A stretch of DNA of 40,538 nucleotides from an uncultured Bacteroidales bacterium (GCA_934725015.1 CAKVAS010000022.1:1-40538), one strand, 5' to 3'; shown: positions 25,348 through 34,808, counted from the stretch's first letter. Notes: a model not told the origin generated them from the letters alone. Made by a program: numbers and translations.

Positions 25348-26748
25348 ATGAAGAAAGACACTAAGATAAACGGACTGATTGTCGCGGCATTTGCACTTGC
25401 GCACGCCGCAGTGGCCTATATGCTCGGAAATTTCGGAGTCAGCGACGAGCTCACGCTGACCCTGCTCACCATGGCGATGACCGTGGTGCTGTGCCTGCGC
25501 CGCAGCCTCAACATCGAAATCACGGCCGCCTGCGTGATTGTCGTGAACGTCGCGGGATTTCTCATCGGAACCGAAGGAGGCGTGCTGCTGGGAAAGGTGC
25601 TGCATGACCCGGTGGCGGTGAGCTCGCTCGTCACGTTCCTCACGACGGTGATACTCGGATGGGGCACGGCCGCACTCACGAAGGCATTCCCGCACGGAGG
25701 TCCGGAAAGGCACGGAATCCCCGGAACGCGGATACGAATACTCGTGTTCGCCTTCCTGTTCATATTCCTCCTCCGTCTTCTGATTTTCGTGTTCTCGTCG
25801 TCCGGCAGAAACCCGTGGAGCACGCTCGAAATCCTGTCCATGATTCTGTCAAATTCGGCGGTAATCATCACGCTCATCTGCGTCAACATCATATTCATAC
25901 GCTTCCGCAGGCGGATAATCGACGGAGTGGGACGGAAATGCTTCTGGTTCATATTCATTCTATTCCTGCTCATCACCTCGCAGATGGTCGCGTACATCGT
26001 CTGCCTCTCGCCGGACTGCGTGATTCAGCCGGACACATCGACGGACTTCATCCAGCTCTGCGTGCTGTGCCTCGTCACGGACATCTCGGCCTACTGCATA
26101 ATCTATCTCGCGAACCATTCCATCGAGGTCCAGCAGGCCATGCGGACGGAAAAGGAGAAGCGGCACTACGCGCAGTTCCGCTACGAGAAGCTCAAGCAGC
26201 AGGTGAATCCGCATTTCCTGTTCAATTCCCTCAACGTGCTCGACTCCCTTGTGCTTGACGGGCAGACTGAGGAGGCAAGCGAGTTCATCCACAAGCTGGC
26301 GGGGCTGTACCGCTATATGATTCGCAACGAGGAGGAGAGGCTCGTGCCGCTGGGCAGCGAGATGGAGTTCGTGGATGCCTTCATAGACCTGATGAGGACG
26401 CGGTTTCCCAAGGGCTTTGAGGTGACGGAAGAAATAGGCTCGGACGACCTGAAGAAGACGGTGCCGCCGTGCGCGGTGCAGATGCTTGTGGAAAATGCGT
26501 TCAAGCACAATGCGGTGTCGGAGGCGCGGCCGCTGAAAATCGTGCTGCGTTCGGTTGCCGGCGGTCTTGAAGTGAGGAATACGCTGATTCCCAGAGCGTC
26601 GAAGGCACCTTCTACCGGGGTGGGACAGAAATACATACGACAGCAGTACAGCGACCTTGGCGGCGGGGAGGTTCTGATTGAGAAGACGGGGACGGAATAC
26701 ATCGTGAGGCTGCCGCTGATATGCCGTCCCGAAGAGATCCGGTTATGA
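25348..26748 (+). CDS. LytS/YehU-type sensor histidine kinase
   Basis: Membrane kinase of 466 residues. Its hydrophobic N-terminal half has roughly seven segments (about 8-28, 35-50, 57-75, 90-110, 128-150, 165-187, 198-220), then another near 235-255. A coiled linker leads to the His_kinase domain: QQVNPHFLFNSLN with H289, and the ATP-binding N-box LVENAFKHN (380-388). The final G-region (STGVGQKYIRQQY) is short, as usual in this family. The domain architecture pairs with LytTR regulators, and one follows 54 bases downstream. The sensed signal is unknown. Its position divergent from the sus-like cluster suggests response to starch sugars or their uptake. Confidence 0.88.
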   Translation: MKKDTKINGLIVAAFALAHAAVAYMLGNFGVSDELTLTLLTMAMTVVLCLRRSLNIEITAACVIVVNVAGFLIGTEGGVLLGKVLHDPVAVSSLVTFLTTVILGWGTAALTKAFPHGGPERHGIPGTRIRILVFAFLFIFLLRLLIFVFSSSGRNPWSTLEILSMILSNSAVIITLICVNIIFIRFRRRIIDGVGRKCFWFIFILFLLITSQMVAYIVCLSPDCVIQPDTSTDFIQLCVLCLVTDISAYCIIYLANHSIEVQQAMRTEKEKRHYAQFRYEKLKQQVNPHFLFNSLNVLDSLVLDGQTEEASEFIHKLAGLYRYMIRNEEERLVPLGSEMEFVDAFIDLMRTRFPKGFEVTEEIGSDDLKKTVPPCAVQMLVENAFKHNAVSEARPLKIVLRSVAGGLEVRNTLIPRASKAPSTGVGQKYIRQQYSDLGGGEVLIEKTGTEYIVRLPLICRPEEIRL

Positions 26749-26802
26749 CAGAGGGAATGGCCTCCGGTTATTACAGTTTGATTTGAAAAGAATTACGATA
26801 AT

Positions 26803-27588
26803 ATGAAAGTACTGATAGTCGAGGATGAGGTGATGGCGAGGAAGGCGCTGGCGAGGACTCTTGAGAGCAGGTATCCGCAGATGAGGGTTGTCGGGTGCAC
26901 GGGCTCCGTGGCGGAGACGGTGCAGTGGCTGAACGAGCATTCGGCGAACGGGGCCGGGATGCACGGCGGATGGATGCCGGACAATGGGGCGGACGTGATT
27001 TTCATGGACGTGGAACTTTCCGACGGCAACTGCTTCGAGATTTTCAGACAGGTGCAGATTACGGCGAAGGTCATTATGACCACGGCCTACGACAGCTATG
27101 CCATAAAGGCCTTCGAGGCCGGCTCGCTCGACTATCTCCTCAAGCCTGTCAGTCCCGCCGACCTCGACAGGGCCGTGAGCAGGGTTCTCAGGAGCGGAGG
27201 CGTTCCGGCCGACTTCGGCTCGGTGCTGAGGGCGGTCGATGAGGGGAGGCACAGGGAAAGGTTCATCGTGAGGCTCAACGACCGCATCGTTCCCGTGAAG
27301 GTGGAGGACATCGCCTATTTCTGTTCGGAGGAGAAGAGCAATTTTCTCTGCACGTTCACCGGCCGGAAATACATCGTCGACTCCTCGCTCGACATCATAG
27401 CGGATGAACTGCCGGAGAAGACGTTCTTCCGCATATCGCGCAGCTGCATCATCTCGGTGAAGGCGATTCAGAGCATCGTAAAACAAGCAAGCGGGCGGCT
27501 CCTCATAATTTCAGAACCGCCCGCCGGCTTCGAGATGACCGTGTCAAGGGCACGGGTCGATGATTTTATGTCCTGGCTATCTGCCTGA
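26803..27588 (+). CDS. LytTR family response regulator
   Basis: Cytoplasmic DNA-binding regulator of 261 residues, expected to be phosphorylated by the kinase just upstream. The receiver domain has the acidic pair E7/D8, phospho-acceptor D69 (VIFMDVEL), T93/T94 and K114 (YLLKP). It also has a longer than usual loop at about 48-62 (SANGAGMHGGWMPDNG). The LytTR domain spans about 153-255 (RFIVRLNDRIVPVKVEDIAYF, then FFRISRSCIISVKAI). LytTR proteins bind 9-bp direct repeats about 21 bp apart, and such repeats lie upstream of the sus-like cluster. The last 12 bases overlap the convergent malQ 3' end. Confidence 0.9.
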   Translation: MKVLIVEDEVMARKALARTLESRYPQMRVVGCTGSVAETVQWLNEHSANGAGMHGGWMPDNGADVIFMDVELSDGNCFEIFRQVQITAKVIMTTAYDSYAIKAFEAGSLDYLLKPVSPADLDRAVSRVLRSGGVPADFGSVLRAVDEGRHRERFIVRLNDRIVPVKVEDIAYFCSEEKSNFLCTFTGRKYIVDSSLDIIADELPEKTFFRISRSCIISVKAIQSIVKQASGRLLIISEPPAGFEMTVSRARVDDFMSWLSA

Positions 27589-30180
27589 ATTGCTTATTAA
27601 AGTGGCTACCTCGGTGTTGAAGGCCTGCTGAGTGAGGAGGCTTTCGAGGGTGAGGTGCATACGGTAGCGCCAGTAGTGGCGGCTGACGGCGGGAATGTTG
27701 ATGCGCTCGGCGTTCGGGTCGGGGAGACGGAGATTGGCGTCAATCGAGAGCCAGTCCTGAAGCGGAAGGATGGTCAGCATCGCCGGAGAGTCGAGATGCT
27801 CGCCGACAATGTGGCGGCAGAGCCACGGCTCGCAGAAATACGGAGCCTCGCCGCCGAAGTTCAGGTGATAGAACCGGGCGGAGACCTCCCTGTCCTCCTC
27901 CCACCATGCGCGGATAGGGTTCATGTCGTGGGTGGAGGTGGTGCAGACACAGAGGTATGGGTAGTGCTTAGGGTTTCCGAACTCCACGCTCGTGCTCTTC
28001 GGCATTCTCTGGATTTCAAGCGAGAGAATCTTCAGCTCCGACATCACGGAGGCCACGCAGTCCGGAATCATCCCGAGATCCTCGCCGCAGGCCAGCATAT
28101 CGGTGGCATGAAGCAGGGACGGGAGCTTGCGCATGGCCGACTCGCGCCAGAAGTCGTTGTGGCGGCGGTAGAAGAAGTCGTCGTGCAGGCGGTTGAAAGT
28201 CCGCTGGAGATGCGGGTCGAGTCTGCGGTAGGAGGCGGTGTTCTGCGCCCCGATTCTCGGGTGCCAATAGCCCTTCATCACCGGGTCCTCGACGAAGAGG
28301 ACATCAGTAGGGTCGTCGGCCGGAGCAGTCACGAACGCCCCTGAAGCCACGTCGAATCCGTCGAAGGCAAGCTCCTCGGCAGGGTACGGAAGCGCAGGGT
28401 AGAAATGGCCGAGCAGACCGCTGTTGTATTTGAGCGGAATCTCCCAGATGCGGAAGAAGCCGAGTATGTGGTCAATCCTGAAGGCGTCGAAATATTCCGA
28501 CATCTTCCTGAGCCTCGCCTTCCACCACGCGAAGCCGTCCTTCGCCATCTCGTCCCAGTTGTAGGTCGGGAATCCCCAGTTCTGGCCGTCTGCCGCAAAT
28601 GCGTCAGGCGGCGCCCCTGCGGACTCGTCCATGTTGAACAGGTTCGGGTACTGCCACGCGTCGGCGCTGGTGCGGGAGATGCCTATCGGAAGGTCGCCCT
28701 TGAGCACGACACCCTTCGAGTGGGCATATTCGCGAACCTCGGTGAGCTGCCTGTCGAGGTGGAACTGGACGAAGCAGTGGAAATCCACTTCGGCGCGGTG
28801 TTCGGCGCAGTATTTCTCAATTTTGGCCGCAGAGTATTTCGCATATCCCTTCCATTTGCTGAAGTCCGCCGTCCCGAAGCTGTCCCGGAGGGCGCAGAAG
28901 GCGGCATACGGCTCAAGCCAAAGGCGGTTTGCTGCGATGAAGGCCTTGTAGGCGGTCGTCTTTGAAAGCCTTGCAAAAGTCTTTGAGTATGCCTCGCGGA
29001 GAAGGCGGGTCTTTTCATTGTTCACCCTCTCGTAGTCAACCTGCGGCAGCGCGTTGAGTTCGGCCTGCAATGCCTTGTATTCAGGAGTTTCCTTGACCCC
29101 GGCGGCCTTGAGGCTGATGAACTGCGGATGAAGGGCGAAGGTGGAGTTGGCGTTGTAGGGATATGAGTCCTGCCATGTCCCGGTCATCGTGGTGTCGTTA
29201 ATCGGAAGGAGCTGGAGTATGCACTGGCCGGTCTCCGCCGCCCAATCCACCATTTTCTTCAGGTCAAGGAACTCGCCCACCCCGAAGTCGTCCTCGCTGC
29301 GGAGCGAAAAGACCGGAATCGCAGTGCCGGCCCCGCGCCATCTCCGCAGGCCGAAGCGGTGGCTGATGTCGGCAAGTATGGTGAACTTGTCCTCGGCCGC
29401 CGTGCAGATGCGGTTCTCGCCGCTTTCCCATTCCTTTATCGCGAGCGTCCCCCGGTCGGCGATGACAAACTTGTATTCAAAATCCTCTTCCGTGCTTACG
29501 GCGAGCTTCCACTGAGGGAAGTTGCTGTCGTCCAGAGGGATGAGCCTCTTCCATTCGTCCATGCCCTCGCCGTTGCCGGCAATGCAGAGAACCTCGTCGC
29601 GGCTGATGACCGGCACATCGACAGTGATTAGAGTGGTCTTTGCCGGTTTTGAAAGCGCAGGGGCTTTACCGCGCAAAGATTCCTCGGCTTCGCTCGGAAT
29701 GACAGAAGAAGAGCCGCCGGAAATGACAGGAGAAGAGCCGCTCGGAATGACAGCGGAAGAGCCGCCGGAAATGACAGGAGAAGAGCCGCCGGAAATGACA
29801 GGAGAAGAGCCGCCGGGAACAGCCGCCCGGGAATCGGCAGAAATGGTGCTTTCCCTTGAAAATATTCCCTTGGTGAAGGCTGAGGAGTAGAACGGAGCGT
29901 CCTCGGGAGCGTCCTGCCAGCGGTCACGGATGACGATTGAGGTCGAGGCCGCCACCCCGGCAAGATTCAGGGAGTGATGCCTCCATTCGTGCCGCTGCGT
30001 GCCGTCGCGGCGGACAAGCTTAAAGCCGTAGTGATTGAGAGCATCGGCGGAAACCCGCGCGACCTTGGCCGACCATCGTCCCATGCCGTCACTGACCATC
30101 GGAATTTCCCTGTCGCCGAGACACAGCACGAGGGAATCCCCCCACACCGTGTTGTATTCAATTGAAATCAAGATATTCAT
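27577..30180 (-). CDS. malQ: 4-alpha-glucanotransferase (GH77) with two CBM20 modules and an in-frame repeat insertion
   Basis: Cytoplasmic amylomaltase that transfers glucan chains between maltooligosaccharides, expected to process sugars brought in by the sus-like cluster. It has 867 residues. The first CBM20 is about 1-95, a linker 100-180, the second CBM20 about 183-275, and the GH77 barrel about 285-867. Catalytic residues are D570 (AFRIDH), E700 (ACGEDLG) and D752 (TSTHDM). The linker is unusual: five 8-residue units (GGSSPVIS and variants, 123-162), then SEAEESLR, which is the translation of the dispersed repeat seen elsewhere in the window. CBM20-CBM20-GH77 is the usual Bacteroidota architecture; the repeats are extra. 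It is convergent with the LytTR gene. Confidence 0.93.
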   Translation of the reverse strand: MNILISIEYNTVWGDSLVLCLGDREIPMVSDGMGRWSAKVARVSADALNHYGFKLVRRDGTQRHEWRHHSLNLAGVAASTSIVIRDRWQDAPEDAPFYSSAFTKGIFSRESTISADSRAAVPGGSSPVISGGSSPVISGGSSAVIPSGSSPVISGGSSSVIPSEAEESLRGKAPALSKPAKTTLITVDVPVISRDEVLCIAGNGEGMDEWKRLIPLDDSNFPQWKLAVSTEEDFEYKFVIADRGTLAIKEWESGENRICTAAEDKFTILADISHRFGLRRWRGAGTAIPVFSLRSEDDFGVGEFLDLKKMVDWAAETGQCILQLLPINDTTMTGTWQDSYPYNANSTFALHPQFISLKAAGVKETPEYKALQAELNALPQVDYERVNNEKTRLLREAYSKTFARLSKTTAYKAFIAANRLWLEPYAAFCALRDSFGTADFSKWKGYAKYSAAKIEKYCAEHRAEVDFHCFVQFHLDRQLTEVREYAHSKGVVLKGDLPIGISRTSADAWQYPNLFNMDESAGAPPDAFAADGQNWGFPTYNWDEMAKDGFAWWKARLRKMSEYFDAFRIDHILGFFRIWEIPLKYNSGLLGHFYPALPYPAEELAFDGFDVASGAFVTAPADDPTDVLFVEDPVMKGYWHPRIGAQNTASYRRLDPHLQRTFNRLHDDFFYRRHNDFWRESAMRKLPSLLHATDMLACGEDLGMIPDCVASVMSELKILSLEIQRMPKSTSVEFGNPKHYPYLCVCTTSTHDMNPIRAWWEEDREVSARFYHLNFGGEAPYFCEPWLCRHIVGEHLDSPAMLTILPLQDWLSIDANLRLPDPNAERINIPAVSRHYWRYRMHLTLESLLTQQAFNTEVATLISNSGR
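29675..29818. repeat. Dispersed repeat plus 24-bp tandem repeat inside malQ
   Basis: AAAGATTCCTCGGCTTCGCT, continuing to GGAATGACAG (29675-29705), is a copy of the dispersed repeat. It runs into about five 24-bp units built on ATGACAGGAGAAGAGCCGCC (to about 29818). All lengths keep the malQ frame. The units encode GGSSPVIS-like octapeptides on the minus strand. Confidence 0.85.
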
Positions 30181-30191
30181 ATCCCCTATTG

Positions 30192-30218
30192 TTATTATAT
30201 GTATGTGTTATTATATGT
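30192..30218. repeat. Short AT-rich direct repeat upstream of malQ
   Basis: TTATTATATGT occurs at 30192-30202 and 30208-30218, 16 bases apart, directly before malQ. It could be part of the malQ promoter region; I see no clear TAnnTTTG element there. Confidence 0.35.
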
Positions 30219-30275
30219 GTTATCAATAATTTGCGCACCCGCCTCATGTAGTCACGGCATCATGTCCGATGCGCC

Positions 30276-31625
30276 CTACGAACGGCGTTTCATCTTTTTC
30301 CAGTTCAGAACCGGCAGCAAAGTTGCCAAAAAAGCGGCAAGAATCCAAAAAATTGATACGGCGGTGAAGTCGCTTCCGTTCTCCTGGATGAGGTAGCCGC
30401 TCGCGATGTCCTGGACGGCGGCCGCGACATAGCTCGAAACGCCGACCACCCCGAGAGCGGCTCCGGTGGCCTTGCGAGGCACGATGTCTATGGCCATGAG
30501 CCCCGCCACGATGCAGTAGAGCTCGCCCATCGCGAAGTTGAAGACCGCGACATAGACCGTGTTCAGCACGAACCCGCCCCCGGTGAAGAGGAAAAGCGAC
30601 AGCATCACGATTCCGAGAAGTCCCGAAAGCAGGGCAGGACGCATCCTGTCCCCCTTGAACAGCCTGTCCGAAATCCACCCTGCGGAAACGGTCCCGACCA
30701 GTCCGCCGACCAGAGCCGCGACGGCAATGATGCTCGAAGCCTTCTCTAACGAGAAGAGCTTGGCCTTCTGGAGGAACAGCACGCCCCAGCCCGTTATGGC
30801 ATATTTCGTTATATATATGAATGCCGACGACGCGGCGATAATCCATATCCCCGGATGTCTCAGCACCCTTTTCTGTAGGCTCAGCGTCCTCATCGAGTCC
30901 TCGGGTTTCATCTCTTCGCCCGAGAGTTTCTGAACGGAAGGAAGCCCGCAGCTCTCCGGCGTGTCCCTGACTGTCAGGAAGATGAGCAGCGAACCCGCGA
31001 AGCCGATGAGCGAGGCGAGAAGGAAACCCCATTCCCAGCCCCATGCGGAGACGACGGCGGCGATGAGGACGAAGGAGATGAACTCCCCGATGTACGGACT
31101 CGTGCAGAATATGCTGTAGAAAGTTCCCCGTCGGGACTGCGGAAACCAGCGGGAAAGGCTTATGACTCCGGGAGCCGGACCCATGGACTGGAACCAGCCG
31201 TTAAGCCCCCAGAAGACGACGGCGGAGAAGAAAAGCGTCGCGTGAGACACTCCGAACGAGGTCACGCCGATTCCGAGCAGGGCGATGACGAGGTTCACCA
31301 CCGACGAGAGCAGCAGCCCCGTGCCCATGAAGCGGCGGATGTTGCAGTAGTCGGCGATGAAGCCGTTGATGAACTTGCCGAAGGCGTAAATCAGCAGCAG
31401 TCCGGAGCCGACAAGTCCGAGTTCCCCCGCCGTCAGCACTCCCCCGTCAATCAGAGGCTGCTTCACCACGCTGAGGCTCATGCGGCAGACATAGTAGAGA
31501 CTGTAGCCGATTGTCACGCCGAGGAATGTGCCGCGGCGCACCTTTTTGTAGGTCGGTTCAATCTCCGGCTCCGGCACCTGTGACGCCGCCGGCCGGCTTA
31601 TTCTGAAAAAGCTGTAGATACTCAT
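30276..31625 (-). CDS. MFS transporter of the organophosphate:phosphate antiporter type (GlpT/UhpT/UhpC-like)
   Basis: Inner-membrane transporter of 449 residues with about 12 membrane segments and a central cytoplasmic loop (about 205-235). GYSLYYVCRMSLSVVKQPLI in segment 1 and WFQSMGPAPGVISLSRWFPQSRRG resemble the OPA family, which exchanges glycerol-3-phosphate or hexose phosphates for phosphate. The exact substrate is not evident. It is upstream of malQ on the same strand (95-base gap), so a link to sugar-phosphate handling is possible but not shown. Confidence 0.82.
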   Translation of the reverse strand: MSIYSFFRISRPAASQVPEPEIEPTYKKVRRGTFLGVTIGYSLYYVCRMSLSVVKQPLIDGGVLTAGELGLVGSGLLLIYAFGKFINGFIADYCNIRRFMGTGLLLSSVVNLVIALLGIGVTSFGVSHATLFFSAVVFWGLNGWFQSMGPAPGVISLSRWFPQSRRGTFYSIFCTSPYIGEFISFVLIAAVVSAWGWEWGFLLASLIGFAGSLLIFLTVRDTPESCGLPSVQKLSGEEMKPEDSMRTLSLQKRVLRHPGIWIIAASSAFIYITKYAITGWGVLFLQKAKLFSLEKASSIIAVAALVGGLVGTVSAGWISDRLFKGDRMRPALLSGLLGIVMLSLFLFTGGGFVLNTVYVAVFNFAMGELYCIVAGLMAIDIVPRKATGAALGVVGVSSYVAAAVQDIASGYLIQENGSDFTAVSIFWILAAFLATLLPVLNWKKMKRRS

Positions 31626-31673
31626 CGCTCTCTGTCTTTATAGATTACAGATTTTACAAAATTTCAGGAGACC

Positions 31674-32168
31674 TCATTCCGCACTGCCGCAGCCCCATTG
31701 GCAGTAAGGACATTTCGTCAGTGAAGAGTTATAGTAGCGTCTGTCACCGGTGACTTCCTCTCCGAGCCACTCCGGACACCCGAACTGCTCGTCCTCGCTG
31801 CCGAGTTCGACTTCCGCGACGACAAGTCCCTCATTGTCGCCGAAGAACTCATCCACCTCAAAGACATGACTCCCCGCCTTCACGAGCCATCTGGTCTTGT
31901 CGATGATGCCCGGTTCGCACAGCGGCATGAGCTGAAGCGCTTCATCAACAGATATTTCCTTTTCCCACTCAAGCCGGGACATCCCCGACGCCGACCCTCC
32001 GCCCTTTATTGTCAGATAGCCCCTGTCACCGCGAATCCTCACCCGGACAGTCCTGCCCGGAGAACGGCTGATATACCCCTGAATAATGTGCGTGGAGTCA
32101 TACGCCTCCGCCTTGTATTCATCGCCGACGACGAGAAATTTTCTCTCTATTTCCTGATGTATTCCCAT
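31674..32168 (-). CDS. CYTH domain protein (triphosphate tunnel metalloenzyme)
   Basis: Small cytoplasmic CYTH-fold protein of about 164 residues. The signature EIERKFLV lies at the N-terminus, then RVRIRGDRGYLTIKGG, EWEKEI, KTRWLV, FEVDEFFG and LVVAEVEL: alternating charged strands that line the triphosphate tunnel. Bacterial members mostly hydrolyse inorganic tripolyphosphate. The ATG at 32168 is preferred because the signature then starts the protein; an ATG at 32183 adds five residues. The end is odd: CPYCQWGCG, a cysteine cluster not usual in the family. Confidence 0.85.
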   Translation of the reverse strand: MGIHQEIERKFLVVGDEYKAEAYDSTHIIQGYISRSPGRTVRVRIRGDRGYLTIKGGGSASGMSRLEWEKEISVDEALQLMPLCEPGIIDKTRWLVKAGSHVFEVDEFFGDNEGLVVAEVELGSEDEQFGCPEWLGEEVTGDRRYYNSSLTKCPYCQWGCGSAE

Positions 32169-32219
32169 ATCCTCTTGTACCATATCAGTCTATATATCAA
32201 TGTATTACACCATAAAACA

Positions 32220-33650
32220 CTACTCTTTATCATTATCTTCCACACCCGTGGTCATTTCCGACGGAACCCGTGAAAGCACCGTGCGGCGGTAGTCGAAGGT
32301 CAGGGCGACGGAGCGGACGACAAGGTGCACGAAATAGGCCGCCAGAAGAAGATGCACGGCCATGACACCGTCCGGACGGAACACCGCCGCGAGTATGAAG
32401 TAGGAGGCGAGAAAGGACGCCGTGGAAAGCAGCATGACGTTGCGTATGGGACGGGCCGCCGTCGCGCCTATGTAAATTCCGTCCCATGTGAAGGCGACGC
32501 AGCCGAACGCAGGCATCACCATGAGCCAGAACATATATGGTGCGCACCCCGCGATGACATCACGGTCGTTGGTCATGACTTCGAGCATCCATTGGCCGCC
32601 GAAGTAGTAGAACACCATGAACAGCAGGCACACGAGGCCTGACCAGATGAAAGTGTAGCGGACGGTGAGCCGCAGTCCGGGGCGGTTGCCTGCCCCGATG
32701 TACTTGCCGCTCATCGCCTCTCCTGCGTACGCGAAGCCGTCCGTGAAGTAGGAGAACAGGAGCAGGACCTGAAGCATTATCGAGCTGACTGCCAGGGTCA
32801 CGTCCCCGAAATGCGCGGCGATGACTGAGAAGCTGACATAGATGCCGATGAAGCTGAGCGAACGGACGACGAGGTCGGCGTTCATCGTGAAGTAGCAGCG
32901 TGTCTCCCCTCCCCGGAACGCGGCCTTCATCTCCTTCCGGCCGTAGCCGGAGAACACCCTGCGGCGGAACTTGCCGAGCACGATTGCCACGGCGGTGACC
33001 AGCCCGCAGTACTGCGCGACGACGGTTCCCCACGCGATGCCGCTGAAGCCAACGCCCTCAAACGTGAAGGAGCCGAGGGTGAATCCGAGGGAGAGGTATA
33101 TGCTGACGACGATGTTCACGCCGTTCACCACAAGGTCGGTAATCATCGGGCTCACACCGTCCTGCATCCCTATGAACCAGCCCTTGAACGCCATGAGGCT
33201 GAGGGTGGCAGGAGCGGCTATGATTCTGATGTAGAAGTATTTGGTGGCGAGTTCCCGAACCTCGGGAGTGCAGTCGATGCAGAGGAACGCGAACTGGACA
33301 AAGACCCATTGCAGAATCCAGAACAGGGCCGCGACGGAGAATGAGATGCCGAGTCCGCGAGTGAGGATGTTGGCGCATTCGCGGGCGTCTCCACGGCCGT
33401 AGGCCTGTGCGGTCATGCCTCCGGTGCCGACCCTGAGGAAAGAAAAGTTCCAGTACAGCAGGTCGAAGAGCATCGAACCGATGGAAGCTCCGCCGATGAA
33501 CGTTGCCGCGGAAAGCCCTCCGGCAGGCTGGTGCCCCGCCACGGCTATATCGACCATACCCACAATCGGCACGGTGATGTTCGCCAGTATGCTCGGCAAG
33601 GCGAGCGTGAATATTTCCTTGTTTATGCCTTTTGCAGATATTCCGTTCAT
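32220..33650 (-). CDS. MATE family efflux transporter (DinF-like)
   Basis: Inner-membrane multidrug/toxin exporter of 476 residues with about 12 membrane segments in two related halves. ALPSILANITVPIVGMVDIAVAG in segment 1 and GGMTAQAYGRGDARE between segments 2 and 3 are typical of the DinF branch. MATE proteins couple export to sodium or proton entry; the substrate is unknown. It starts at the ATG at 33650, 58 bases after the rsgA stop on the same strand. Confidence 0.88.
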   Translation of the reverse strand: MNGISAKGINKEIFTLALPSILANITVPIVGMVDIAVAGHQPAGGLSAATFIGGASIGSMLFDLLYWNFSFLRVGTGGMTAQAYGRGDARECANILTRGLGISFSVAALFWILQWVFVQFAFLCIDCTPEVRELATKYFYIRIIAAPATLSLMAFKGWFIGMQDGVSPMITDLVVNGVNIVVSIYLSLGFTLGSFTFEGVGFSGIAWGTVVAQYCGLVTAVAIVLGKFRRRVFSGYGRKEMKAAFRGGETRCYFTMNADLVVRSLSFIGIYVSFSVIAAHFGDVTLAVSSIMLQVLLLFSYFTDGFAYAGEAMSGKYIGAGNRPGLRLTVRYTFIWSGLVCLLFMVFYYFGGQWMLEVMTNDRDVIAGCAPYMFWLMVMPAFGCVAFTWDGIYIGATAARPIRNVMLLSTASFLASYFILAAVFRPDGVMAVHLLLAAYFVHLVVRSVALTFDYRRTVLSRVPSEMTTGVEDNDKE

Positions 33651-33708
33651 ATTTCCATTTCAACATTTTGAACTCGTTGTCTCACAGGCATTTCAGGACA
33701 TTTGCGAT

Positions 33709-34707
33709 TCATTTTCTGTATTTCGTATATTCCTCCAGCATCCCGAGGTAGGAGGCATATCGCTCCGGACTTATCGTCCCCTCATCGACGGCGGACTTCA
33801 CCGCGCAGCCGGGTTCATGCGTATGGGTGCACGGGGTGAAGCGGCAATCCTCCGAAGCCTTCAGCATTTCCGGAAAATAGAGGGATATTTCCTCGGGAGC
33901 GAGATCGACGAGTCCGAATCCACGTATGCCGGGAGTGTCGATTATCCCGCCCTCACCTCCGCAGAGGGGGTACATCTCGTAGAATGTCGTGGTGTGCCGT
34001 CCCTGAAGGTGAGCCTCGGAGATGAGGCCCGTCTTGGGGTTGAGCGACGGATCCATCGCCTTGATAAGCGAGGACTTGCCCACGCCGGAAACTCCCGAAA
34101 AAAGGGATATGCCCGGAGTCCCGTCCCCGGATTTTTCGAGGCACAGCGCACGAAGTTCATCGACTCCGCGGCCTGTCTTTGCGGAGACTTCGAGTATGCG
34201 GTAGCCGGCGCTTTCATATATCCTGCGGAAATTCGCGTGCGCTGCCGCAAACTCGTCGCGGAACTCCTCGACGATGTCGCTCTTGTTCAGCACGATGACC
34301 GGCTTCACGCCATAGACCTCGCAGGTGACGAGCAGCCGGTCGATGAATGGGAGCTTGACCTCCGGGAAGGCGAGGGTGACGACAATGAACGCGCGGTCGA
34401 TGTTGGCGGCGATGATGTGCGCCTGCCGGCTGAGGTTCACGGACTTGCGGATGATGTAGTTGCGGCGCGGAAATATGGTCGTGATGGCTGCCGGAGAGGT
34501 CTCGGTGGCCGGAACGCTCCCGTCGGCGAGGCAGTCTCCGTCAGCATGGAACTCGACCTTGTCACCCACTGCCACGGGATTGGTCGCGGAACTCCCCTTC
34601 AGCCGCACCTTTCCGCGCAGCACCGCAGGGAACAGCCTCCACGAGGGAAGCTGCGCCAGAAGATAATGGCTGCCCGTATGTTTGACGACCGTCGCTGTTC
34701 CTTCCAT
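33709..34707 (-). CDS. rsgA: Ribosome small-subunit maturation GTPase RsgA
   Basis: Circularly permuted GTPase that checks late 30S subunit assembly. An N-terminal OB domain (about 1-75) is followed by G4 NKSD at 141-144, then G1 GVSGVGKS at 205-212, then G3 DTPG at 257-260, the permuted order typical of the family. The C-terminal zinc site fits C-x4-C-x-H-x5-C exactly: C288, C293, H295 and C301. Length (332 residues) is slightly above average. A -7 TATCTTTG lies about 40 bases upstream. It is a housekeeping gene. Confidence 0.95.
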   Translation of the reverse strand: MEGTATVVKHTGSHYLLAQLPSWRLFPAVLRGKVRLKGSSATNPVAVGDKVEFHADGDCLADGSVPATETSPAAITTIFPRRNYIIRKSVNLSRQAHIIAANIDRAFIVVTLAFPEVKLPFIDRLLVTCEVYGVKPVIVLNKSDIVEEFRDEFAAAHANFRRIYESAGYRILEVSAKTGRGVDELRALCLEKSGDGTPGISLFSGVSGVGKSSLIKAMDPSLNPKTGLISEAHLQGRHTTTFYEMYPLCGGEGGIIDTPGIRGFGLVDLAPEEISLYFPEMLKASEDCRFTPCTHTHEPGCAVKSAVDEGTISPERYASYLGMLEEYTKYRK

Positions 34708-34747
34708 AAATTTCCGCCTCCGGCAATCTTTTTCGCCGAAAGCCGTG

Positions 34748-34755
34748 CAAAGATA
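34748..34755 (-). promoter_or_regulatory. -7 element for rsgA
   Basis: TATCTTTG on the minus strand matches TAnnTTTG and lies 41 bases before the rsgA start codon. No clear -33 element at the right distance. Confidence 0.45.
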
Positions 34756-34808
34756 ACAATAATACTAAAAATATATGTATTCGTGGCACAATGAAACAAT
34801 TTCTTTAA

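Noticed and set aside
27491..27524. GCGGGCGG/CCGCCCGC inverted repeat as a terminator for the LytTR gene
   Set aside because: It lies inside the coding region about 65 bases before the stop and has no U-run; high GC content alone can explain it.
30278..30285. Single ACGAACGG site upstream of malQ as a LytTR site
   Set aside because: There is only one copy, it lies in the end of the MFS transporter gene, and no second copy occurs 21 bp away on either side.
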